Of a stretch of DNA of 47,726 nt, positions 40,738-47,726 are shown in pieces (the first letter of the stretch is position 1; every line of letters starts with the position of its first letter). Under the pieces are notes generated by a model. The model worked only from the letters and a program-made list of their open reading frames with translations. It was not told the origin of the DNA and did not search any database. The position numbers were made by a program, and so were the translations under genes. The DNA comes from Deltaproteobacteria bacterium (GTDB lineage: Bacteria; Desulfobacterota; GWC2-55-46). Location of the stretch: the NCBI GenBank assembly GCA_016218105.1, contig JACRET010000008.1, forward strand, positions 1 to 47,726, in the 5' to 3' direction.

Positions 40738-41982
40738 TTATGGGTAAAGTCCCCTTATGGTAACCGCTTCCGCGACCCTCTTGACACCGAGAACGGTGGC
40801 AGCGGTCCTCATGTCGATCTTTTTTTCCTGAGAGATGGCGAGGACTTCCTTAAAAGCCCTTCTCATTATGGTATTGAGCCTGTCGTCTATTTCCTGCTCG
40901 TTCCAGAAAAACCTTTGCAGGTCCTGCACCCATTCGAAATAAGATACAACGACGCCGCCCGCGTTCGCCAGGACGCCCGGGAGCATAAAGACCCCCTTGG
41001 AGTTAAGCACCTCGTCGGCTTCTATCGTGACCGGGTTGTTCGCTCCCTCGGCGACGATCTTTGTTTTTATCTTGTCCACGTTGCCTTTGTGTATCTGGGC
41101 CTCTAAAGCCGCTGGTATGAGCACATCGGATTCGATGGAGAGGAGCTCGTCTACCGTAAGGTTTTCGGCTTCTTTATAACCCTGGACAGAGTCGAATTGT
41201 GATTTATGCTTTGCTACCTCATCGATGTTCAGCCCCTGCGGGTTATAGATAGCCCCCTTGGAATCCGCTACCCCTATGACCTTCGCTCCAAGATCGTAAA
41301 GGATTTTCGCGGCGTGGAAACCGACTTTGCCGAACCCGAGCACGGAGACCGTGAGATTGTCAATGGACATATTCAAAACCTTGAGGGCCTCGATTACCGT
41401 AGTCACAAGCCCGGATGAAGTAGCCCTGTTCCTTCCAAGCGACCCTCCGAGGCAGATAGGCTTGCCCGTGACGACACCCGGCACCGAATACCCCTTCATC
41501 ATCGAATAGGTATCCATCATCCAGGCCATGACCTGTTCATCCGTATACATATCCGGCGCGGGTATGTCTATTTCAGGCCCGATAAGGATCCCTATTTCAT
41601 AGGTATACCTTCTTGTAAGCCTCTTTATCTCATCCCTGCTCATGATAGTTGTATCGCAGGCGACGCCTCCTTTGGCCCCGCCGAACGGTATATCGACAAC
41701 AGCGCACTTCCATGTCATGAGCGCCGCAAGAGCGGTTATCTCATCAAGCGTCACTCGCGGATGGTAACGGATGCCGCCTTTCGCAGGCCCCCTCGCGAAA
41801 TCGTACTGAACGCGGTAGCCCGTAAAAAACTCGACGCCTCCGTTATCCATCTGCACGGGCACCGATACGATAAGAGAGCGCCGCGGGAGCCTGAGCCTTT
41901 GAAAAATACCCTGGGGAAGATTTAAATGCCTGTTTGCGTTATCGAGTGTCATGAGAACTTCTTCGAAAAAGGAAGCGGACAT
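40738..41982 (-). CDS. Glutamate dehydrogenase (Glu/Leu/Phe/Val dehydrogenase family)
   Basis: A 414-residue enzyme linking glutamate and 2-oxoglutarate with NAD(P)H. The substrate-site lysines lie in KGGIRYHP and DIPFGGAKGGV; APDMYTDEQVMAWMMDTYS is typical of glutamate dehydrogenase, and the Rossmann fold has GFGKVGFHAAKIL followed by VADSKGAI. AAGGAG supports the ATG. It lies on the same strand as glnE and the TPR-AAA+ gene, so nitrogen metabolism genes are close together, although 64 bases separate it from the gene upstream. Confidence 0.94.
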   Translation of the reverse strand: MSASFFEEVLMTLDNANRHLNLPQGIFQRLRLPRRSLIVSVPVQMDNGGVEFFTGYRVQYDFARGPAKGGIRYHPRVTLDEITALAALMTWKCAVVDIPFGGAKGGVACDTTIMSRDEIKRLTRRYTYEIGILIGPEIDIPAPDMYTDEQVMAWMMDTYSMMKGYSVPGVVTGKPICLGGSLGRNRATSSGLVTTVIEALKVLNMSIDNLTVSVLGFGKVGFHAAKILYDLGAKVIGVADSKGAIYNPQGLNIDEVAKHKSQFDSVQGYKEAENLTVDELLSIESDVLIPAALEAQIHKGNVDKIKTKIVAEGANNPVTIEADEVLNSKGVFMLPGVLANAGGVVVSYFEWVQDLQRFFWNEQEIDDRLNTIMRRAFKEVLAISQEKKIDMRTAATVLGVKRVAEAVTIRGLYP

Positions 41983-42046
41983 CTGTTCTAACTCCTTGTC
42001 TTTGGATAATGTGAAGATACAGGCGGAAACATGCCGTCAGGAACGT

Positions 42047-44668
42047 TTACCTGGCCGACGCATCGAGGGGCGCGGATGTGTCGATCGGCGCCCTCTGGTC
42101 TATCGGAGCCGTTGCCGGAGACGGAACCGCAGTCTTCTGGTCTTCCTGCATTACATTCGCCGGAGCGCTCTCCTCGTTTTTGGAACTCTTGAACCAGTAG
42201 ATACCGGCTAACGCCCCGATAATAAGCCCCGCTACGATAATTATTATGATAATGACGGAAAGCCTTGCGGCGGCGGGCTTGGATTTTCCCCCGTCCTCTT
42301 TAGAAGGGGCAAAACTTATAGACCCTGACTTTGCGTGTTCGACCGGTTCGCGCGCAGGGAGCGGCTTTTTGTCATCGGCCACGGGCGCCGCCTCAATAGG
42401 CTTTGACTTTGTTTCCATGTGGGCTATCGGTGGAGGCGGCTCTTCATGCGGCTCAACCGGAAAATTATCGACCAAAGGCGTTTCCTCTTTTGGCGCTTCG
42501 TCCTGAACCGTTGCTTCCTGGTAGTGCTCATTACCCTGAACGGCTATTGGGTCGGTATTAAAAGCAGGAGGCTCTTCGGAAGGGACTTCAAACACAGGTG
42601 GCTGCGTAAGTTCAATTTTATATTCCTCGCCTCCCTTAAAATCCACTTCAGAGGAAAATTCCTCTAAAGAGGATTCGGGAGCCGAAGAAGGCGCAATATC
42701 GACTTCCTCCTGAGGGGGTTCTGTTTCCGTCGTACCTTGTATTGAGCTGAAAAGCATCCGCGCGGCTTCCTGATTGATGAGGGCAGGGAGCCCGTGGCTG
42801 TTGTCGAAAATGGATTGCAGCTCTCTCCCGGAAAAAGAAAACAGCGGCTCGCCCGAGGGCAGCGGGTTGGCCCCGGCTAGCCTTTTTCCTATAAATTCCC
42901 CGGTCTCATCCAGTGTGAGGGGGCTAAGGGTCAATCTGATTTTCAATTTTTCGTTCAGTTCCGTAAAATCCGGGCCGGCAAGCTTCTCTTCAAAGGACGG
43001 CTTTGCTATAAGCAATATCTGCACCGCCTTAAGGCGCGCGAGGTATTGGATGAGCTTAAGGCAACCGGGCGTTAGCTCCTCTGCCTGGTCGATTATTATA
43101 AGTGTATTGCCGCCCTGTATCTTGTTTTGGGAAACCCGCATCCCGAAGCTTAAGAGCTGCTCCTTGACCGAAGGGGATTCGGATGTGCCGCCGACCTCGG
43201 CGTTGATCGCCTTTATCAGTTGAAGCTCCTTGGGTTCAGGCGTCAGTATCGGCGCGCACAGCACCTTATCATCGGAGATCTTCTTTAATATCTCCAGGAG
43301 GAGGGTGGTCTTGCCGGAACCTTCGGGGCCGGTGACCAGCACAGGGCCGGATTTTTTCCTTATCCCCTTTACAGCCGCATTGAGCGCGTCTGAAAATGAG
43401 GCGGAAAAGTTCAGATATTTTGAATCAGGGGTTGCCTTAAAAGGGTCTTCCATGAAGCCGTAATATATAATGTATCTGTCCCGTTCATCCTGGTCCGGCA
43501 AAGCAGGGGCTCTGCGGAGTATTTCAAGCCGTTTAAGCTCTGAAGCGGCGCTTAGCACCCAGGGATTTTTGGATAACGCGGTCTTAAAGGCCTTGACCGC
43601 GAAATCAAGATTGCCTATCTCAAGTGAAATGATACCCAGAAAATACCATGCGCTGTCGAGATCGTTATTAAGGTCTATCGCATCCTTTATTATCGTCTCG
43701 GCCTCTTTTACTTTTTTGGGATCGTCCTTGAATAACGCCCAGCCGAAATACGCCCAGTATTCGCCTTCTATCGGATTTAAGTCCGTTATTTCGCGGAGCA
43801 TATCAAGGGCCGCCTTGCTGCTTCCGTCCATTAGCGCGGACCTGGCCCTCATGAACAAGAGCTCCGCGTTAAGCTTTGAGTCGCCCCCGGTCTCAAGAGC
43901 GCGCGTTTCCTTTTCCTCATCTTCGAGGAACTCCGGTTCTGAAATCTCATCCGGGCCTTTAATAAGACCTGTTATGAAAAAACTGAGCGCGAGAGATAAC
44001 GCCCTGTGCCTCAAGAGGTCGGATGCCTCGATGACTTCCTTAAGGTTTTTATTTCCGTCAAACGAACCTAAAAACCTCTTCTCCTGAAGGTTGAGATTGA
44101 AATCGTCCACGGCGTACTTTAAAGGCTGAGGCACTGCCGTAAAAGATTTTCCAAGATAGTCTTTAAGGTCTGTCTTTATGCGCTGATTGGGATAGAAGCC
44201 GAGGCTTATGCCCTCAAGTATAAGCGAGGCCGGATGAAGCGTATTATGGGTCACGTTCAGGGTGACCGCCTCGGTTTTCGTATATCTGTATGAACCTTCG
44301 TTCCAGCCGAATATCTTCCAGAGCCTTCTTTTAAGTTGAAGGGTGAGGAATGTGTTAAGCTGCTCTTCCGTAAGGAGCCCCATTGAGATAAGGACTTCTC
44401 CGTGCCTCTTTTTCTCTTTTAAGACGATCTCCAGCGAGGTCTCATAATCCGTCTGGGTTATGATGCCTTCCTGCATAAGAAGCCTGCCCAGCACCTCGTT
44501 TAATATGTTCGAGCTTGCCGAGACCGGGATACCGTCTTTAAAGAAAAATCTTTTCTTAACGGGCTCCCTTACTATGTCCAGAACCGCGGCAGGGTCGCCC
44601 TTTTTGTAGATCAGGTGCAGGAGCGCCGGCAGACCCAGCTTCGCGAGGTTTCCATGTTTATCTTTCAA
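42047..44668 (-). CDS. DUF4388-TPR-AAA+ ATPase with C-terminal membrane anchor
   Basis: An 873-residue multidomain protein. Residues about 1-250 resemble DUF4388/PATAN, a module of bacterial signalling and motility proteins. TPR-like repeats lie at about 264-385. An ExeA/GspA-type AAA+ ATPase follows at about 400-640: YYGFMEDPFKATPD, Walker A GPEGSGKTT (447-455) and Walker B TLIIIDQAEE (522-531). Next come a 150-residue Pro/Glu-rich linker, one strong transmembrane helix (about 801-825) and a short Pro/Ala-rich periplasmic tail. ExeA relatives normally end in a peptidoglycan-binding domain; none is seen. It starts with TTG after AAGGGGGAT, 13 bases from glnE, so it is in the glnE operon. The function is unknown. 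Confidence 0.78.
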   Translation of the reverse strand: MKDKHGNLAKLGLPALLHLIYKKGDPAAVLDIVREPVKKRFFFKDGIPVSASSNILNEVLGRLLMQEGIITQTDYETSLEIVLKEKKRHGEVLISMGLLTEEQLNTFLTLQLKRRLWKIFGWNEGSYRYTKTEAVTLNVTHNTLHPASLILEGISLGFYPNQRIKTDLKDYLGKSFTAVPQPLKYAVDDFNLNLQEKRFLGSFDGNKNLKEVIEASDLLRHRALSLALSFFITGLIKGPDEISEPEFLEDEEKETRALETGGDSKLNAELLFMRARSALMDGSSKAALDMLREITDLNPIEGEYWAYFGWALFKDDPKKVKEAETIIKDAIDLNNDLDSAWYFLGIISLEIGNLDFAVKAFKTALSKNPWVLSAASELKRLEILRRAPALPDQDERDRYIIYYGFMEDPFKATPDSKYLNFSASFSDALNAAVKGIRKKSGPVLVTGPEGSGKTTLLLEILKKISDDKVLCAPILTPEPKELQLIKAINAEVGGTSESPSVKEQLLSFGMRVSQNKIQGGNTLIIIDQAEELTPGCLKLIQYLARLKAVQILLIAKPSFEEKLAGPDFTELNEKLKIRLTLSPLTLDETGEFIGKRLAGANPLPSGEPLFSFSGRELQSIFDNSHGLPALINQEAARMLFSSIQGTTETEPPQEEVDIAPSSAPESSLEEFSSEVDFKGGEEYKIELTQPPVFEVPSEEPPAFNTDPIAVQGNEHYQEATVQDEAPKEETPLVDNFPVEPHEEPPPPIAHMETKSKPIEAAPVADDKKPLPAREPVEHAKSGSISFAPSKEDGGKSKPAAARLSVIIIIIIVAGLIIGALAGIYWFKSSKNEESAPANVMQEDQKTAVPSPATAPIDQRAPIDTSAPLDASAR

Positions 44669-44681
44669 AAATCCCCCTTTG

Positions 44682-47600
44682 CTATTTGGTGGCCTTAAGG
44701 CCGTTGAGGGTCTCTATGTAACAGTTCCTTACTTTATCGGCATATGCCGAATAATCCTTTAAAAGCTTGTCCCCGTCATCCCCGGTGTACCCCGCCCTTT
44801 TCGATAAAGTTGTGAGCTCATCGGAACCGGCATTGAGATACCCCTCGGGCCTGTCGTGGACTATCCTGAGCTTCATCTCAAGCGACCTGTAAAATGAATG
44901 GGCCTCCCTCAGGAATAAATAGCGCTCCGTGGGCAGGATATTTTCCTTGTAAAGCCGTCTTAGGGCCTTCAAGGTATACGGCGTTCTAAGCGGCCTTAAA
45001 CTACGGCCGAATTTGAGCTGGAGCGCCTGGGTCAGGAACTCGATATCGACAAGGCCGCCTTTCCCGGTCTTGATATTATATCGTGACGGGCTTTCTTTAG
45101 CAATTTCAACTTCCATCCTGCTTCGGATACGGAGCATTTCATCGATATCCTCAGAGGTAAGTTCTTTTGAATATACAGCCTCCAGCAGCTCTTCCAAGAC
45201 CTCTTTGCCGAAGCTGAGATCCCCTGCCGCGGGCCTCGCTTTGGTAATCGCCTGCCTTTCCCAGATTTGAGTCTTTGACGAATGGTAATTTAGCAACGCC
45301 TCCTTTGATACCACCAGAGGCCCTGAGCTTCCTGAAGGCCTGAGCCTTGCGTCGACATTGAATACGAAACCTTCCTTTGTCCTTAAAGTAAGTACGCTTA
45401 TTATCCTCTGTCCGAGCTTTACGAAGAATTCATGGCTTCCGATCCGCTTAGTACCCGTTGTTCCGGAATCGCCCTCGTCCGAGTATACAAATATTATATC
45501 CAGGTCAGAGCCGTAGATAAGCTCCCTGCCCCCGAGCTTCCCAAGCCCGAGAACAACGAATCTGGAGGAACTGTCCGGCTCTCCGTATCTGCCGTAAAGC
45601 TCCTTGAGCGATATATCGAGGGCGAAGTTCAGCGCGGCCTCCGCCACAAACGTCATCTGCGCCGGGATATGGAGCGGAGTAAGCAGCCCGCGCACATCGT
45701 TTATTCCTATCCTCAAAATCTCCTGGTTCTTTATTCTCCTCAGCGCGTCCAATTTGTCTTCGTAGTCAGTATAAAGCGTAAGCTCTCTCGCAAAAGACTC
45801 AAAGACCTGCTGCCTTGTCTTATAAGGTGTGGCGAGCTCTTTTGATAAAAGGAGATCAAGGCTTTCAGGGTGTTCGACAAGGCTTTGCGACAAGAATTCG
45901 CTGGTGCCGAAAAGCTTTAAAAGCTCGTCCGTGACAAGAGGGTTTTCAGCCAGTAAAGAGTAAAATGTAGTCCGCGCGCCGATCGACGAAATAAATCTTT
46001 CAAGGTTGGCCAATGCCTTGTCCGGCTCGGGTGACGAGACGGCGCGGGACAGGAAAACAGGCCCGAGCTTTTGCAGGAGCACCCGCGCCTTCGCGCCAAG
46101 GTGGACAAAAGGCGGGCCGGTACGCAGGAGAGAGAGATTTTTCAAGGCCGCGGGACTGTCCCTGAACCCGAGTCGCGAAAGCCTTGAGAGCGCCTCGCCG
46201 TCGGACGTATCAGGCGAGAAGAGAACCAGTATCTCCTGCGGGATATCCTCTTCCTCTTCAGATCTATAGAATAAAGACCTGTAGATATCGTGTATGGAAG
46301 AAGTCTTTTCCTTGTACTCGTCCCAGAAAAACTCACCGGCCTTCCTGGATGCCGTGTCCCTGAAACCCATCATCCTGGCAAGCCTCTCAAGCTCCTCTTT
46401 CCTTGCGGGTATCGCCTGGCTTTGCCTGCCTTCGACTATCTGTATCCTGTGCTCGAGGTTTCTTAAGAATATATACCCCTCCCTAAGCACGGCGGCCTCT
46501 TCCATTTTTATATATCCTTTTCTGGAAAGCCTTTCTATCGCCCTCAAGGTCGAGCGTTCCCTTATATCGGCGTCCTTGCCGCCGTGAATAAGCTGTAAGG
46601 CCTGGCAGAAAAATTCTATCTCCCGTATGCCGCCGGCGCCGAGCTTTACATCTATGGCGTCAGGGTTTCTGCGCAGCAGGCTCAAGTCTATCTTCTCCTT
46701 CATGGACTTGACCTCTTCAAGGGCTGTGAAGTCCAGGTACCTCCTGTAGACAAAAGGCCTTATCATAGAGATGAAGGCCTCGCCTAAGGACGCGTCCCCG
46801 GCAATCGGGCGCGCTTTTATCATCGCGGCACGCTCCCACATCTGCCCCCATGACTCGTAATAGATCTCCGTGCTACGGAGAGAGTTTGCTACGTCCCCGC
46901 TCCTGCCCTCGGGGCGTAAGTCCAGGTCTATGCGGAATACGAATCCGTCGCCGGTGACCGACCCGATGAGCTTGGTAAGGAGTGTAGCCGTCTTCACGAA
47001 AAATGCGTGGAGGCTTATGCGCGTCTCGGCCCTGCCTTCAATGCCCGTCGTCTCGCCCTTGTCAGATGTGTATATATAGATGATGTCTATGTCGGAAGAG
47101 AAGTTGAGTTCCCTGCCGCCTGATTTTCCGAGGCCGATCACCGCAAACCCGGCCTCCTTTACGGAGCCGTCGTCGGTATATAAGGGCTCTCCATAGAGTT
47201 TCTTCGAGTTCCGAATAGAAAACGCGACGGCCGCGTCAAGGCACGCGGAGGCGAGGTCGGAAATCTCGGCCGTTACTTCAGTGAGCTCGGAGAGACCGAG
47301 CAGGTCGCGCGCGCCTATCCTTAAATACTCTTTCTGCTTATACAAACGCAAGGCGCGGGCGAGCGCGTCAAAGTCGTCGATGAGGCGAGCGACTTGAAGC
47401 CCTTCGTTGAACGCAGGAAGCCCCTTTGTCTCGAAGAGGCCGCCCTTCAGGAAGAGCCATTCTAAAAATCCAGGGTTCCTGGCGAGTACGCCGGAAAGGA
47501 AAGGGGACGAGCCCGCGATAGTCACTATCCGTTCGAGGAAGAGCGGGGATTTGAGCGCCTCGTCGATTATTTCCGAGGGGGTCTCTTTGGCGATAGCTTC

Positions 47601-47726
47601 GAGATTATTGAGCGCGCCCTCCGGGGAGGGGGAGGCGAGGGCCTTTTTCGCGATCTCTTCCAAATGGGGGCCGAACGGCGTCCCGGCGAGGAGCTTCAGG
47701 TTATTGAGTGCGCCCCTGGGGTCGAC
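44682..47726 (-). CDS. glnE: Bifunctional glutamine synthetase adenylyltransferase/adenylyl-removing enzyme (5' truncated)
   Basis: The frame is open to the window edge, so the start is outside. It covers more than 1,000 residues against a usual 940-1,000; the TTG at 47663 is only an internal candidate. Two nucleotidyltransferase domains are visible: the N-terminal adenylyl-removase with GLGKSGGRELNFSSDIDIIY and the C-terminal adenylyltransferase with GLGKLGGRELIYGSDLDIIF. GDGFVFRIDLDLRPEGRSG and EGFVFNVDARLRPSGSSG give the second metal sites. It controls glutamine synthetase in response to PII and glutamine. The segment near the window edge repeats GALNNL about 30 residues apart. It ends in TAG, 13 bases before the TPR-AAA+ gene. 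Confidence 0.93.
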   Translation of the reverse strand, partial: VDPRGALNNLKLLAGTPFGPHLEEIAKKALASPSPEGALNNLEAIAKETPSEIIDEALKSPLFLERIVTIAGSSPFLSGVLARNPGFLEWLFLKGGLFETKGLPAFNEGLQVARLIDDFDALARALRLYKQKEYLRIGARDLLGLSELTEVTAEISDLASACLDAAVAFSIRNSKKLYGEPLYTDDGSVKEAGFAVIGLGKSGGRELNFSSDIDIIYIYTSDKGETTGIEGRAETRISLHAFFVKTATLLTKLIGSVTGDGFVFRIDLDLRPEGRSGDVANSLRSTEIYYESWGQMWERAAMIKARPIAGDASLGEAFISMIRPFVYRRYLDFTALEEVKSMKEKIDLSLLRRNPDAIDVKLGAGGIREIEFFCQALQLIHGGKDADIRERSTLRAIERLSRKGYIKMEEAAVLREGYIFLRNLEHRIQIVEGRQSQAIPARKEELERLARMMGFRDTASRKAGEFFWDEYKEKTSSIHDIYRSLFYRSEEEEDIPQEILVLFSPDTSDGEALSRLSRLGFRDSPAALKNLSLLRTGPPFVHLGAKARVLLQKLGPVFLSRAVSSPEPDKALANLERFISSIGARTTFYSLLAENPLVTDELLKLFGTSEFLSQSLVEHPESLDLLLSKELATPYKTRQQVFESFARELTLYTDYEDKLDALRRIKNQEILRIGINDVRGLLTPLHIPAQMTFVAEAALNFALDISLKELYGRYGEPDSSSRFVVLGLGKLGGRELIYGSDLDIIFVYSDEGDSGTTGTKRIGSHEFFVKLGQRIISVLTLRTKEGFVFNVDARLRPSGSSGPLVVSKEALLNYHSSKTQIWERQAITKARPAAGDLSFGKEVLEELLEAVYSKELTSEDIDEMLRIRSRMEVEIAKESPSRYNIKTGKGGLVDIEFLTQALQLKFGRSLRPLRTPYTLKALRRLYKENILPTERYLFLREAHSFYRSLEMKLRIVHDRPEGYLNAGSDELTTLSKRAGYTGDDGDKLLKDYSAYADKVRNCYIETLNGLKATK

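Noticed and set aside
43470-44087. 205-codon open frame opposite the TPR-AAA+ gene
   Set aside because: It is rich in Ser/Arg/Leu as expected of an antisense shadow, and no domain is visible.
1-47726. Genome-wide reassignment of TAG as a sense codon
   Set aside because: TAG is the terminal stop of about nine of some forty genes here (cytochrome, bactofilin, rsmG, mnmG, ubiG, fbp, mnmE, yidC, glnE), mostly without nearby backup stops. Only local or conditional read-through remains possible.
1-47726. CRISPR array
   Set aside because: The repeats are dispersed across kilobases and never stand in a regular repeat-spacer row; no cas gene is present.

Overview
The window looks like chromosomal DNA of a Gram-negative (diderm) bacterium with moderately GC-rich genes. 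YidC has the large periplasmic domain of diderms, and there are secreted c-type cytochrome and YHS/TRASH-like proteins, MltG and a bactofilin. Gene content would suit a Desulfobacterota- or Nitrospirota-like lineage, but this is inference; no rRNA or species marker is present.

The right half is replication-origin-like. On the minus strand dnaA, dnaN, rpmH, rnpA, yidD, yidC and mnmE follow one another. DnaA-box-like sequences lie on both sides of dnaA. Further left, mnmG, rsmG, parA, parB, bactofilin and ilvE also lie on the minus strand, with two identical 16-bp parS sites flanking rsmG. To the right of dnaA are glutamate dehydrogenase, a large DUF4388-TPR-AAA+ membrane protein and glnE, which is cut by the window edge.

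The left edge holds a truncated ArsR regulator, a cytochrome c'-like protein, typA, a four-PAS GGDEF-EAL signalling protein, a PfpI-like protein, endonuclease V and a ClC transporter. The middle holds a leaderless-looking DksA-type zinc-finger gene, apbE, ruvX-mltG, tRNA-Val and a CI-like repressor. It then holds a quinone set (chorismate lyase, ubiA, ubiD, ubiG), a cNMP-binding protein, pyrF, pyrE, a MerR-lysine aminomutase pair, an FmdE-like protein, fbp, a CDF-like membrane protein and an NmrA-like oxidoreductase.

Two things stand out. First, the adjacent chorismate lyase and ubiA genes each carry one in-frame TAG in an otherwise intact, recognisable reading frame, while TAG is an ordinary terminal stop elsewhere in the window. 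Second, the intergenic spaces are seeded with several families of short, GC-rich, hairpin-forming dispersed repeats. Some sit inside likely operons (ubiD/ubiG, pyrE/pyrF) and one supplies the dnaA stop codon. No transposase, integrase, CRISPR array or restriction system was seen.
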